Shown here one piece after another: positions 16,167-25,890 of a stretch of DNA of 64,000 nt. The stretch is from Candidatus Krumholzibacteriota bacterium (GTDB lineage Bacteria; Krumholzibacteriota; Krumholzibacteriia; LZORAL124-64-63). The position numbers and the translations under genes are program-made. The notes below the pieces were generated by a model. The model searched no databases. It was not told the DNA's origin and worked only from the letters and a program-made list of their open reading frames with translations. The stretch's first letter is position 1; each line of letters begins with the position of its first letter. The stretch spans positions 1,904,694 to 1,968,693 of the forward strand of contig JAKLEB010000001.1 of NCBI GenBank assembly GCA_022711765.1. The letters are read 5' to 3'.

Positions 16167-16972
16167 GCCGCCGTCAAGCGTGGAGTCAGCCGTTCGGGTC
16201 ATTCACAGTCGCGGCGGGGGGCCTTGGCGGCAGGCGGAGACTCCGGGCGCTGCCGAGAATCGAGGTGCCGGGCGCCGTGCGCGGCACGCACCCGGTCCCA
16301 ATCAGGCAGCGTCTCCTGAGCATACCCCTCTCATGCAGTCGCGATACGAGCGGAAGAAGCCCTTGTATACGGGGAGTCGACCCAGGTCAGCGCGGGGCTA
16401 ACCCTCATCGCGCGCACTGCAGCCGCGGAGGCCGGCACCTTCGGCAGAGATCGAACAATCGTCGTCGAAGCTACCGGACTCGCGCCGCAGACTCGCCATG
16501 GAGTCGCGTAACCTGACTTTCGACGTCCTCGCTGCGGCGCGCGGTGAAACCTATCGGTGATTATAGAAATATCCCGCCATCATTACAGATTTCAACACAT
16601 CGCTGACGATCGCGAGTCGCTCTTCGCAGTTGTACGCGCGCCTTGATCGCAGTACAATGCCATCCAGCGCGATGCCCACGGACGCGTGCTTCTTGCGTCG
16701 AATCAGGGGCGTGCCGCGTGACACCATATCGCGACGTGGATTCTTACTTCTTTCAGACCACCGAGCGGACACTTCCGATTGCGGCTCGTTGGTTCCGACC
16801 GTCTTGCCCATTCTGCCGGAAATCCTCCGGAACCTCCGCGTCGTTGCCCGTCCCTCGCCTCGGTTTCGCGGCGATGGACTCGCAGGCGCGGGCTGAGAAT
16901 TCCCGCCAGAACGGCGCGAGTCTCGCAGTCATATCGCGATCCGCGTGCCAAACCACGTAAAGGAGGACATCT
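16167..16972. other. ~800-base intergenic region without a convincing gene
   Basis: This lies between the divergent nos operon and the rightward beta-helix gene. I see only short open frames on both strands. The best is an 86-codon frame on the minus strand (16551-16811), with AGGA 10-14 bases before its ATG but no recognisable family; I give it about 0.2. The 3' part must carry the promoter of the beta-helix gene, whose ribosome site AAAGGAGG ends just before 16973. Confidence 0.4.
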
Positions 16973-19900
16973 ATGAACCGCCCGATTCTACTCGCATTGA
17001 TTTTGTCCATGACGGCCGCCCAGGCGGCGACGGGAACGGTCAGGGTCGTGTATCCCAACGGCTCCGGCGCGTATCCGAACATCCAGGCCGCGCTCGACGC
17101 GTCCACCGATGGCGACATCGTCGAGCTCGCCGACGGCGTCTTCACCGGGTCGAACAATCGCGACCTCGATTTCAACGGCCACGACATCATCGTGCGCTCA
17201 CAGAGCGGCGATCCTGAGACCTGCATCATCGATTGTGAACACGCCGGCCGCGGCTTCAAGCTCCACAGCGGCGAGTCGAATGACGCCGCGGTCCAGCACA
17301 TCTGGATACGCAACGGCAACGCCGGCAGCCAGAATGGCGGCGGCATCTACGCTGACGACAGCTATCCGACGATCGAGGGCAATATCATCTCCGATTGCGA
17401 CGCTCTCTACGGCGGCGGCATCTTCGCTCGCGAGTGGACCTCCGAGTCGACCGTTCATTCTCGGATCATCGGAAATGTCATACGTAACAACACTGCGCGC
17501 CAGGGTGCCGCCATAGATTTCGGGACGGCGGATGTCTATCACGAAGATCCTATTCCAGCGCTCATCCATGACAACGTCATCGTCGACAACAGCGCCGAGA
17601 TGGGTACGGGCGGTATCTCTCTGACGACCCGGACTGATGGGATTTTCGATATCTCGGGATGCACTATTGCCAACAACCGGAGTTGGACGGCCGCCAGCCC
17701 CCCCGGCGGGCCGACGATCACGCTCGGGAATCAGACCGGCTGGGGCCACTCTATACTCAACCTCGCCAACACGATCATCTGGCTCAACGACACCAATGGA
17801 ATCACGTACGGCGACCAACCCGAATGCACAGGCGCCATCACCGTCGATTGCTGTGCCATCGCGGACGGCCAGGCGATGCTCTCCGGAGATTGGACGACGA
17901 TCGACTGGGGAGACCACAACATACTCTATGATCCGCTCTTCTGCGACCCCGACTCCGGCGACTACCTGGTGGCAGCGAACTCCAAATGCCTGCCCGGTCA
18001 CGCCGACGGATGTCCCACGGGAATCGGAGCGCTGGGATCGGGCTGCGGCGCGATCAATCGCACACACTACGTGACCCCGGACGATACGATTCAGCAAGCG
18101 ATCGACGTGAGCTACAGCGGCGACACCATCGTAATGGCAGACGGTGTCTACCGCGGAGGCGGGAATCGTGATCTCGATTGCGACGGTAAGAAAATCGAAC
18201 TGCGTTCACACAGCGGCAACCCCTACGCGTGCATCATCGACTGCCAAGGCAGCCAGATCCTCTTCCATCGCGGTTTCGACTTCCACAACGGCGAGAACGG
18301 CGGGTGCGTCCTGTCCGGCTTCTCGGTGATCAACGGAACCACCGGCGGCAATGGCGGGGCAGTCATCTGCCGCAATGGATCCTCGCCGATCTTCGAGAAC
18401 TGCGTGTTCCGCGACTGCTGGGCGCGGTTCGACGGCGGCGCCGTGTCCTGCGAGCAGACCTCGAGACCCAGGTTCGTGGAATGCGTCTTCCTGGAGAACA
18501 CGGCCCAGGACGACGGCGGCGCGATCATGTGTCGAGATGATTCCAACGTCATCCTGGACGGGTGCACGCTGGCCCTCGACTCGGCTGGTGATCATGGCGG
18601 CGCTTTGTATATCTATGCGGCTTCGCCGGTCGTGACCGGGTGCACGGTGAGGGCCTGCCTCGCGCCGACGGCGGGGGCGGCGATCACGACCGGCCTGTTC
18701 GCCAGCCTCACGATGCAGAACACGATCATCGCCAGCTGCCTCGTGACTGCACCGATGGAATGCGTGGGCACCCCCGTGACGCTGGCGTGCTGCGACATCC
18801 ACGGCAACGAGGCCGGGAACTGGACGGGACCGCTCGCGTCGCAGCTCGGCCACAACGGCAATATCCAAGAGGATCCGCTGTTCTGCAACCCGGAGGCGAT
18901 CAAGCTCACTGTGCGCAGCGACTCGCCGTGTGCGGCGGACAACAATCCCGATTGCGGGCAGATCGGCGCCTGGGGCGTCGGCTGCGGCTCGCCGCCCGAC
19001 ATCGCCGTGAGCCCCCCGTCCCTGGCTTTCGACGTGGCGCCTGGCTACACGCAATGCATGACGCTGACGATCGACAACACGGGCGGCACGAATCTGCACT
19101 GGTCGCTGTCCGAATCCTCCGCGAAGCGCGAGGACCTCCTGTGGTTGACGGCAAGTCCCACGGAAGGCACGGTTTCGCCCGACGCGTCGATCGCGGTGGA
19201 AGTCTGTGGCGAGGGCAACGTCGATCCCGGCGCGTATAGCGCCACCTTGATCGTGACTTCCGACGACCCCGACGAGCCGACGGTGGAAGTGCCGGTCACG
19301 CTCTACGTCGGGATGCACGACATCCTCGGCGTGTTCACCGCGCACGACGGCAGCGGCGTGAATCACCTGATGGTTGCGCCCGAGACGCCGTTCGATGTCT
19401 ACCTGACGCTCGCGGACGCGTCGCACACTGAGGGACTCGGCGGCTGGGAGGCGCGCCTGACCACCTCGGCCAATCTCGAGGTCCAGGACTGGACGTACCA
19501 GGGCACGGGGATGTCGCTCGGGGACTTCCCGGGCGATTTCACCGTCGTCTTCACGACCGTCGTGCCATGGGCGGAGACGATCTGGCTGGGGACGATCCGG
19601 GCCGTGCTCACGGACAACGACCCGGGCTACCTCTACCTCGCGCCGCACCAACCGCCGTCGATCGACCCGCCGGCGCCGTGTTACATCCCGTGGCAGAACC
19701 CTGTCCCCGTGCCGATGGTGATCGCGTCGGGCTCGCCCGAGCTACCCGTGTTCGTGGTCGAGGCGGCGCCGAGCCGTCACTACCTGGTGCGCCCCGACGG
19801 GTCGGGCGACTACCCGACCATCCAGGCGGCGATCGATGCCTGTGCCTACGGCGACGTGGTCGACCTCGTCGACGGCATCTACAAGGGCCCGGGCAATCGC

Positions 19901-21982
19901 GACCTGCGCTGCAACGGCACGGCCGTCACCGTCCATTCGCTGAGCGGCAACCCGGAGAGCTGCATCATCGACTGCGAAGCTGACGAAAGCTCGCCCCATC
20001 GCGCCTTCGACCTACAGTTCGGCGAAGGTCCGGACACGATCATCGAGGGTGTGACCATCACCGGCGCCTACATGTCGTCGTCGGCCGGGATGCTGATCAG
20101 CGGCGCGAGCCCGACGATCCGCAACTGCGTATTCCACCAGAACTCGGCCGCGAACGCCGCCGCGATCCAGATCGCCGCGAACAGCAGTCCGCTCCTGGAA
20201 GACTGTCGCTTCACGGACAACCACGCGACGGTCAGCGGCGGAGCGGGCGCCGTCGTGCTGAGCACGCCGACGTTCCGGCGGTGCTCGTTCGCGGGGAACA
20301 GCTGCGGCAACAGCGGTGGCGCGCTCCTGATCTACCAGGGCAGCGCCATCCTCGAATACTGCGCGTTCTTCGGCAACGCCGGGCAGAACGGCGGGGCCCT
20401 GAACTGCGGCGCGAGCCCCAACCTGACCGCCGTGAACCACTGCACATTCGTCAGCAACACCGGCGTCCTCGGCGCCATGGTCTGCACGTCCGGCGGTGCG
20501 ACGCCGCAAATCGACAACTGTATCCTCGCCTTCGGACTCACCGGCGCCGCCGTGCACTGCGTCGTCGGCTCCACGGCCGCGCTCTTCTGCACGGACGTCT
20601 ACGGCAACGAGGGCGGCGACTGGGTCGGCTACATCGCCGACCAGGCCGGTACGGATGGCAACCTGGAGACCGACCCGCAGTTCTGCGACTGGGGGGCGTA
20701 CAACCTCATGCTGCAGGAAGACTCTCCGTGCGCGGGCCAATCGTGGTGCGGCCAGATCGGGGCGTTCGGCGTGGGTTGCGGCGATGTCCGCTACGTCGCC
20801 CCGGACGGGTCCACGGCGTACCCGACGATCCAGGCTGCGGTGACCGCCGCCGAACCCGGCGACATCGTCGCGCTGTATCCCGGGATCTACCGTGGTCTGG
20901 AGAACCGCGACGTCGACACTCAGGGCAAGGCGATCACGATCCAGGGCACCGGCGCCTCGCGGACAGATTGCGTCATCGACTGTGAAAGCCTCGGTCGGGC
21001 GTTCTACATCCACAGCGACGAGGGCCCCGCTACCGTCGTGCAGGGACTCACGATCGAGAACGGCCATGCCGTCGACGGCAACGGCGGCGCCATCCTCTGC
21101 GGGACATATCCCACCGACTCGGCGTCGCCGACGATCCGCGATTGCGTGTTCCGCAACTGCATCGCCGACAATAGCGGCGGGGCGATCTGGGCCGTGTTGA
21201 ATAGCGACGTCACGGTCGAGAACTGCGTCTTCTACGACAACCACGCGCTCCGGTACGGCGGCGCCTGGGGCAACGATTTCTACTCGCAGCCCACCGTGCT
21301 GAGCTGCACGTTCTTCGCGAACACGTGCGAGGGCGACGATTCGGATGGCGGCGGCGTCTATTCGAGCAGCGGGAGCCTGACGATCGACGCGTGCCTCCTC
21401 TGGGGCAACCGCGCGGAGATGGGCGACCAGATCGGAATGCAGAACTCGACGGTGGTCAGCGTCGATTGCAGCGATGTCGAGGGCGGTCTGGATGGTATCC
21501 ACGTCGAACAGGGCTGCGATCTCGAATTCGGCGCCGGGACCATCGCCACCGACCCGCTGTTCTGCAATGGACCGGCGCGCGACCTGACCCTGAGTACGTC
21601 ATCCTCCTGCTTGCCGGAGAACAACGATTGCGGCCTCCAGATGGGAGCGTACGGCGAGGGCTGCGAGGACCCGACGACGGTTCCCGAGCTGGATCTGCTG
21701 CGGGCGTCGTATCTCGCTCAGAACGCGCCGAATCCCTTCAATCCAGCCACGCGGATCAGTTTCGGACTGGCCGAGCCGTCGCTGGTGGAACTCTGTGTCT
21801 ACGACCTGACGGGTCGCCGCGTCCGCCGACTTCTGGCCGGGACGATGGTCTCGGCCGGGGAGCACACGATCACTTGGCGCGGCGATGACGACCACGGCCG
21901 TGAGCTCGCGGCGGGCGTGTACCTCTACCGGCTGAAGGCCGGCGACATGGTCGCGACGAGGAAGATGCTGCTCGTCAAGTAA
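16973..21982 (+). CDS. secreted four-module beta-helix protein with FlgD-type C-terminal domain
   Basis: A 1669-residue extracellular protein with a signal peptide at ~1-19 (A-Q-A-A). Four related right-handed beta-helix modules begin near residues 24, 364, 934 and 1271. Each opens with a Y-P-x-I-Q-A-A-x-D/T segment and G-D-x-V-x-L-x-D/P-G-x-Y/F, with C-I-I-D-C-E soon after. Between modules 2 and 3 lie an ASH-like Ig domain (~673-780) and a cohesin-like domain (~782-930, containing G-L-G-G-W-E-A-R-L). The last ~90 residues (N-A-P-N-P-F-N-P-A-T-R-I onward, ending K-M-L-L-V-K) are a FlgD Ig-like domain of the kind used as a C-terminal sorting signal in FCB bacteria. The ribosome site AAAGGAGG is near-perfect. 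The function is probably surface adhesion or glycan binding. Confidence 0.85.
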   Translation: MNRPILLALILSMTAAQAATGTVRVVYPNGSGAYPNIQAALDASTDGDIVELADGVFTGSNNRDLDFNGHDIIVRSQSGDPETCIIDCEHAGRGFKLHSGESNDAAVQHIWIRNGNAGSQNGGGIYADDSYPTIEGNIISDCDALYGGGIFAREWTSESTVHSRIIGNVIRNNTARQGAAIDFGTADVYHEDPIPALIHDNVIVDNSAEMGTGGISLTTRTDGIFDISGCTIANNRSWTAASPPGGPTITLGNQTGWGHSILNLANTIIWLNDTNGITYGDQPECTGAITVDCCAIADGQAMLSGDWTTIDWGDHNILYDPLFCDPDSGDYLVAANSKCLPGHADGCPTGIGALGSGCGAINRTHYVTPDDTIQQAIDVSYSGDTIVMADGVYRGGGNRDLDCDGKKIELRSHSGNPYACIIDCQGSQILFHRGFDFHNGENGGCVLSGFSVINGTTGGNGGAVICRNGSSPIFENCVFRDCWARFDGGAVSCEQTSRPRFVECVFLENTAQDDGGAIMCRDDSNVILDGCTLALDSAGDHGGALYIYAASPVVTGCTVRACLAPTAGAAITTGLFASLTMQNTIIASCLVTAPMECVGTPVTLACCDIHGNEAGNWTGPLASQLGHNGNIQEDPLFCNPEAIKLTVRSDSPCAADNNPDCGQIGAWGVGCGSPPDIAVSPPSLAFDVAPGYTQCMTLTIDNTGGTNLHWSLSESSAKREDLLWLTASPTEGTVSPDASIAVEVCGEGNVDPGAYSATLIVTSDDPDEPTVEVPVTLYVGMHDILGVFTAHDGSGVNHLMVAPETPFDVYLTLADASHTEGLGGWEARLTTSANLEVQDWTYQGTGMSLGDFPGDFTVVFTTVVPWAETIWLGTIRAVLTDNDPGYLYLAPHQPPSIDPPAPCYIPWQNPVPVPMVIASGSPELPVFVVEAAPSRHYLVRPDGSGDYPTIQAAIDACAYGDVVDLVDGIYKGPGNRDLRCNGTAVTVHSLSGNPESCIIDCEADESSPHRAFDLQFGEGPDTIIEGVTITGAYMSSSAGMLISGASPTIRNCVFHQNSAANAAAIQIAANSSPLLEDCRFTDNHATVSGGAGAVVLSTPTFRRCSFAGNSCGNSGGALLIYQGSAILEYCAFFGNAGQNGGALNCGASPNLTAVNHCTFVSNTGVLGAMVCTSGGATPQIDNCILAFGLTGAAVHCVVGSTAALFCTDVYGNEGGDWVGYIADQAGTDGNLETDPQFCDWGAYNLMLQEDSPCAGQSWCGQIGAFGVGCGDVRYVAPDGSTAYPTIQAAVTAAEPGDIVALYPGIYRGLENRDVDTQGKAITIQGTGASRTDCVIDCESLGRAFYIHSDEGPATVVQGLTIENGHAVDGNGGAILCGTYPTDSASPTIRDCVFRNCIADNSGGAIWAVLNSDVTVENCVFYDNHALRYGGAWGNDFYSQPTVLSCTFFANTCEGDDSDGGGVYSSSGSLTIDACLLWGNRAEMGDQIGMQNSTVVSVDCSDVEGGLDGIHVEQGCDLEFGAGTIATDPLFCNGPARDLTLSTSSSCLPENNDCGLQMGAYGEGCEDPTTVPELDLLRASYLAQNAPNPFNPATRISFGLAEPSLVELCVYDLTGRRVRRLLAGTMVSAGEHTITWRGDDDHGRELAAGVYLYRLKAGDMVATRKMLLVK

Positions 21983-22013
21983 CGTCGCTCGGCACGCGAC
22001 TCGGGAGATCAGG

Positions 22014-22045
22014 GGCCGCCGCCTCGCCTCGGCGAGGCGGCGGCC
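22014..22045. terminator. bidirectional hairpin between convergent genes
   Basis: The 15-base arms at 22014-22028 and 22031-22045 are perfect complements (GGCCGCCGCCTCGCC and its reverse complement) around two bases. It begins one base past the stop of the leftward gene. There is no T-tract, so the termination role is inferred from position and stability. Confidence 0.6.
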
Positions 22046-22046
22046 G

Positions 22047-22670
22047 TTACTCGCAGCGGTCCCCAAGCGAGGCGGCCAACACGACGACGTCCGACAGGTT
22101 GAGGACGCCGTCGGCGTTGAAGTCGTGACGGAAGTCGACGATGCCGCCGCCCAGCAGATCCTGCGTGAAGAACACGATGTCGCTGAGGTCCACGACCAGG
22201 TCGCCGTTGACGTCAGGGCTGTTGACGGTCAAAGGCAAGTCGCCGAAGGCGATGGGTTGACCGCCCACGAACACCCGCGGCTGGTCCGTGGGCGGGACCT
22301 GCCCGCCGGCCCGTAGCGGACGCGAGATCGTGGTCTCGCCGTTGGCGTCCGTATCGTCGTCGGCGACAGTCCCGCCGGCGCAGTAGGCGAACGGGACCCC
22401 GACCGGGGCACCGAGCCAGATGTCCTCTGCCGGATAAGCCACGATCGGGTCGCCGTTCTGGTCGAGCAGTCGGACGTGGATCGTGGCGTCGACCCCGTCC
22501 GGCCATCCGGGGAAGTACGCGTTGCTGAGCATCGGACCCCGACCCGCGGGAGACACCCACACGTGGCCCGCGTGGTTCATCCAGGCCGTGCAGACGGGCG
22601 GCGGATCGCTGGCGGCGACGCCGACGGAGGCAAGAGCAGCGGCGGCAGTGCAGATCAGAACGATACGCAT
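22047..22670 (-). CDS. secreted protein with C-terminal dockerin-like domain
   Basis: A 207-residue exported protein (signal peptide ~1-20). The N-terminal ~130 residues look like a beta-sandwich containing V-R-L-L-D-Q-N-G-D-P-I. The last ~57 residues hold two EF-hand-like dockerin repeats: D-V-N-G-D-L-V-V-D-L-S-D-I and D-F-N-A-D-G-V-L-N-L-S-D-V. Type I dockerins bind cohesins through Ca2+-loaded repeats. Cohesin-like domains occur in the neighbouring beta-helix protein and in the giant protein. AAGGGG precedes the ATG at 22670. It is convergent with the beta-helix gene. Confidence 0.8.
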   Translation of the reverse strand: MRIVLICTAAAALASVGVAASDPPPVCTAWMNHAGHVWVSPAGRGPMLSNAYFPGWPDGVDATIHVRLLDQNGDPIVAYPAEDIWLGAPVGVPFAYCAGGTVADDDTDANGETTISRPLRAGGQVPPTDQPRVFVGGQPIAFGDLPLTVNSPDVNGDLVVDLSDIVFFTQDLLGGGIVDFRHDFNADGVLNLSDVVVLAASLGDRCE

Positions 22671-22938
22671 GGTCGTCCCCTTCCGATGCTGGTTCCCTGG
22701 CACAGTCGGATGTCGCGCACCAATTGACGACAAGGGATTCGATCGGCGCGACCTCTTCGATCTCTCATACTTGGCTGAAACCGCCGCCACCGTGCCTTGA
22801 AACCCGGAGCCGACGATCTCACGACGGAATCGTCTCGGCGGGCATCAAGACGCCCATCCGGATTCGCCGCGGTCGCGCCGGACGGCTACGGTGGACCGTC
22901 GCGGGGTCACGGGACCGCCTTGAAGCTACGCCCCGCAA

Positions 22939-24006
22939 TCACCGGAACAGCCTCTTCACCGCCGCCCACGAGCGAGGCTCGACACGAACCACCGGATCGT
23001 CCCAGCCCGCTACGTACAACCAGTACTCGTAGGGGCCCGCTGGATCGCATTCGACGGGGTCGGGCGGGTCGAAGCTAGCGGGCGCCACCGCGAGCCACAT
23101 GATGGAGTTTGGCGCGGCCGAGAAGAAGTGCCATTGCTCCTGGCAGGGGCCGAACGCGACCATGTCGAGGACGATCGCCGGCTCGCACTCGCCCGGCTGC
23201 ATCTGCCAGAGCAGGCACGGCACGTCGGCGTCCATGCCGACCTCGGTGACACCGCTGGGATCGGCCGGGATCCTGAACCAGTCGGTATCGCGCCAGAGAT
23301 CTCCCCCGTGGTAGTACCAGCCTGTCTGCCCGCAGAACCCGTACCAGTTGAGGTCCTGCAGGACCGGCACACCCACGAAGTCGACGGAGTTGCAGCCGCC
23401 GTTATAGGTATCCTCGTAGCCATCGATCAGAGGCGGCTCGTATTCCTGGGAAATCTCGTCGCAACCGATCTCGCAGGGCACATACTCCGAGATGTTGAGC
23501 ACGAAGGCGCCGGCCTCGCCACCCCAGCCGTCGATGACGATGTAATATTTCACTCCGGGTTGGAGGATCACGCCGGTGATTCGAGACACGTAGTCGGCGT
23601 AGAAATCATCGTTACAGGCCACGACGGTCAGATTCTCCCGATAGATGTAGATCTTGGTGTCGTAGGTGGATCCGTAGAGGTCGAACTGGAGGCATTGGCT
23701 GCTGGCGGGCGCATAGCGGTAGACCACGTCGGGCGAGTCGGAGCCGGCATAAGGGCAGGCCTCGTCGTAGTCGTCGGTAAAGCCCACGGTGGTGCCGGTG
23801 TAAGTTAGCCCGATGTCGGTGATGAGGATGGCGTCGGCGAACGTGTCGCCGCCCTGGCGGACGCGGTCGGGCTCGGGCGGGGCCGGCGTGACGATGCTCG
23901 CAGCCTTGGGAGGGCGCCTGGGGACTGGCGGACCAGCCGCCAGCGCCGCGAGGTCGGCGGCCACAAGGAGCAAGGTCAACGTCACTACGAGCAGGGTCCG
24001 CTTCAT
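22939..24006 (-). CDS. secreted pre-peptidase-like protein ending in the W-x-x-V-K tag (paralogue 1)
   Basis: A 355-residue exported protein with signal peptide ~1-24. It shares its whole layout with the gene at 29807-30826: D-D-Y-D-E-A-C-P-Y, then G-S-T-Y-D-T-K-x-Y-x-Y, V-A-C-N-D-D-F-Y, D-T-Y-N-G-G-C and a D-x-D-W-F stretch. This resembles bacterial pre-peptidase C-terminal-like beta-sandwich domains in tandem. It has paired cysteines throughout, as expected outside the cell. The C terminus is R-S-W-A-A-V-K-R-L-F-R, one of four such ends in this window. The ATG at 24006 overlaps the stop of a possible small upstream frame (ATGA). Confidence 0.85.
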   Translation of the reverse strand: MKRTLLVVTLTLLLVAADLAALAAGPPVPRRPPKAASIVTPAPPEPDRVRQGGDTFADAILITDIGLTYTGTTVGFTDDYDEACPYAGSDSPDVVYRYAPASSQCLQFDLYGSTYDTKIYIYRENLTVVACNDDFYADYVSRITGVILQPGVKYYIVIDGWGGEAGAFVLNISEYVPCEIGCDEISQEYEPPLIDGYEDTYNGGCNSVDFVGVPVLQDLNWYGFCGQTGWYYHGGDLWRDTDWFRIPADPSGVTEVGMDADVPCLLWQMQPGECEPAIVLDMVAFGPCQEQWHFFSAAPNSIMWLAVAPASFDPPDPVECDPAGPYEYWLYVAGWDDPVVRVEPRSWAAVKRLFR

Positions 24007-24182
24007 ACCGGCATTCCGCCTGCGACCGCCGCCGAGTCGAGCGCCGCTTCAGGTCTCCTCCAGACTCGCAGGAGCCGTTTGATCATATCACATCCGGACG
24101 CCTCGTTCCCTGCCATTCGGTCACGACGTCGCCACCCTGTCCCGAGGGAATCCAGGAAGGTGCTTGCCGTGGAATCCGCCAT
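24003..24182 (-). CDS. possible 59-residue peptide downstream of the radical SAM gene
   Basis: A short open frame starting M-A-D-S-T-A-S-T-F-L-D-S-L-G, with TGGAGG three bases before the ATG. It is rich in Arg, with one Cys (S-G-C-D-M-I-K-R-L-L). It fills most of the gap between the radical SAM gene and the next secreted-protein gene, and its stop overlaps that gene's ATG. A GTG 99 bases upstream would give a longer form. It could be a peptide substrate or a coupling leader, or it may not be a gene. Confidence 0.3.
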   Translation of the reverse strand: MADSTASTFLDSLGTGWRRRDRMAGNEASGCDMIKRLLRVWRRPEAALDSAAVAGGMPV

Positions 24183-24289
24183 CGTCCTCCAGTCGGTCCT
24201 TGTCGCCGGGCCGGCCCTCGCCCGGTCGCCGGACTCCCAGTTCTGGATGGCGAACGACACCGTCGCCAGCGTCGCGTCCACGCACGTGG

Positions 24290-25465
24290 TCAGGTTCGGA
24301 ACCAGCGGTCCAGCCGCTGCAGGTCCCGGTCCGTGAGACCGCCCGGGCGCACGAGCTGGGCGAGCGGACCGTAGAGGGGGAAGCGGCGCCGGTCGCGATC
24401 CGTCAGACGCTGGAAGAGGCAGTGCGCGTCGGGCACCCGGCCCGGCACGGGTCCGGCGAGCGGGCAGGCCCGGCAGGTGGCGACGAGCGGGCAAGCGCGG
24501 CAGGGCTGGCCACCGCCCGTCCAGCCGGCACGGTCCTGCAGGATCGCGAACTCGTCCGCCGGCTCCGCGGACCGCCGCCAGCGCGCCGCGAACCCCGCAT
24601 CGGCGACGTCGCCGTGCGCGAGCGCCGCCGCGAGCCGGCGCGCCCCGCGGCCGAGGCGCGACCGCGGCGAGCGCGCGAGGAGCGAGCAGCCGTGGACCGT
24701 GCCGTCGGTGTCGACCACGAGGCTCGCCCGCGTCCCAGCGCCGCAGACCGCGGCGGACGTCGTCTCGTCGGCGGCGCGCAGATGCTGCACGGGGACGCGT
24801 CCGGTGCGGCGCCGGTGCGCGACGGCGAGGTCGAAGACGAGCGCGAGCTGCCGCTCGAGCTCGGCACAGCAGGTCTCGCCCCAGACGGCGGGCCGCCCGC
24901 AGGCCGGCGCGACGGCCAGGGCGGGGACGTCCCGCTGCAGGAAGCAGGCGACCGCGCGGGCGAGGTCGCCGACGGTGGCCGGCGTGAAGACCGCCGACAC
25001 GGAGACCCGCCGGCGCCAGTAGCCGGGATGGCGCCGGCGGATCTCCTGGAACAACCGGTCGAGCGCGGGGAAGGTGCCGGGGCGGCGCTCGTCCTGCCCG
25101 CGCGGGCCGTCGCAGCTCAGTTGCAGGGCCACGTCGTGATCGACCAGCAGGTCGAGCGTGTCCCGGTCGAGCAGGAGACCGTTGGTGACCAGGTGGCAGC
25201 GAACATCCGGGCCGCCGGACGCGAGCCCGCGTACGCGCGCGAGCACGTCCCGCAACCGGTCGGGCGCGAGCAGCGGCTCGCCGCCGCTCAGCTCGAGGTC
25301 GAGCTGCGGCCCGGCGAGGTCCAGCACGAGGTCGAGGGCGCGGCGCAGCGTCGCGGCGCGCATGGATTCCCGCCGCCGCCGGTCGCGCGGGCAGTACCGG
25401 CAGGACAGGTTGCAGGCGCGGGTCACGAGCAGGGTGACCGCGCGCAGCTCGCCGGCCGCGCTCAC
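24290..25465 (-). CDS. radical SAM / SPASM enzyme
   Basis: A 391-residue radical S-adenosylmethionine enzyme. The [4Fe-4S]-SAM motif is C18-x3-C22-x2-C25 (R-A-C-N-L-S-C-R-Y-C), with the SAM-binding G-G-E-P near 61-64. The C-terminal cysteines fit a SPASM domain well: C241-x13-G-x4-C260, then C322-x2-C325-x5-C331-x2-C334 and C349. SPASM enzymes mostly modify peptides (sactipeptides, ranthipeptides, PqqE) or sulfatases (anSME). No sulfatase is near. The GTG start at 25465 overlaps the stop of the preceding ~130-residue protein (GTGA), so the two are translated together. Those small proteins are the obvious substrate candidates. Confidence 0.88.
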   Translation of the reverse strand: MSAAGELRAVTLLVTRACNLSCRYCPRDRRRRESMRAATLRRALDLVLDLAGPQLDLELSGGEPLLAPDRLRDVLARVRGLASGGPDVRCHLVTNGLLLDRDTLDLLVDHDVALQLSCDGPRGQDERRPGTFPALDRLFQEIRRRHPGYWRRRVSVSAVFTPATVGDLARAVACFLQRDVPALAVAPACGRPAVWGETCCAELERQLALVFDLAVAHRRRTGRVPVQHLRAADETTSAAVCGAGTRASLVVDTDGTVHGCSLLARSPRSRLGRGARRLAAALAHGDVADAGFAARWRRSAEPADEFAILQDRAGWTGGGQPCRACPLVATCRACPLAGPVPGRVPDAHCLFQRLTDRDRRRFPLYGPLAQLVRPGGLTDRDLQRLDRWFRT

Positions 25466-25857
25466 CCCGTCGCCTCGTCGGCCGGCGCCGCCGCGGCGAT
25501 TCCCAGCGGCTCGACGACCGGCGGCACGGTCAGGGCCTGGTCGTCCGGCAGGCCGGAGAGGACCGACCAGGGCAGCTGCAGCAGGATCCGCAGCAGGGCG
25601 AGCGCGCGGTCGAGGTCCAGCGTCTCGTCGAGCGTCGGGACTGGCGCCACGATACGGCAGCCCTTGTCCTGGACGATCGGCGGGATGCCCGGCACCAGGA
25701 CCGGACTGTCCGGCCGGCGCAGGACCGGGATGGCCTCGAGGGCGCCGAGGCGCTCGCGCAGCGTCGCCTCGACGCCCGCGAGCAGGTCGCTCTGGATCCG
25801 CAGACCCTGCTTGATGTCGCCGCAGAGAACGGCGGCGGGATCAGCGGTTGGCGGCAT
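25462..25857 (-). CDS. unknown 131-residue protein, twin of the next gene upstream
   Basis: I do not recognise the family. It aligns over its full length with the protein at 25891-26280. Shared features are G-D-I/L-K/Q-x-G-L-R-x-Q near residue 13, a conserved Pro-Pro-x-Ile-Val-x-x-x-Gly-Cys motif (Cys67), a helical stretch L-D-L-x-x-A-x-x-x-L, and the C-terminal V-P-x-x-x-E-P-L-G ... A-D-E-A. There is no signal peptide or membrane segment. AAAGGAGC lies eight bases before ATG 25857. The tandem duplication next to a SPASM enzyme suggests a modified substrate or a scaffold, which is inference. Confidence 0.75.
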   Translation of the reverse strand: MPPTADPAAVLCGDIKQGLRIQSDLLAGVEATLRERLGALEAIPVLRRPDSPVLVPGIPPIVQDKGCRIVAPVPTLDETLDLDRALALLRILLQLPWSVLSGLPDDQALTVPPVVEPLGIAAAAPADEATG

Positions 25858-25890
25858 GGTCGTGCTCCTTTCGGTTCCTCGCGATACGGC

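Noticed and set aside
16551..16811. 86-codon minus-strand frame in the nos / beta-helix gap
   Set aside because: Moderate codon bias and AGGA upstream, but no family resemblance and no conserved context. Kept only as a remark.
18206..21502. Minus-strand frames inside the beta-helix gene
   Set aside because: They repeat with the same period as the real repeats and contain no domain of their own.
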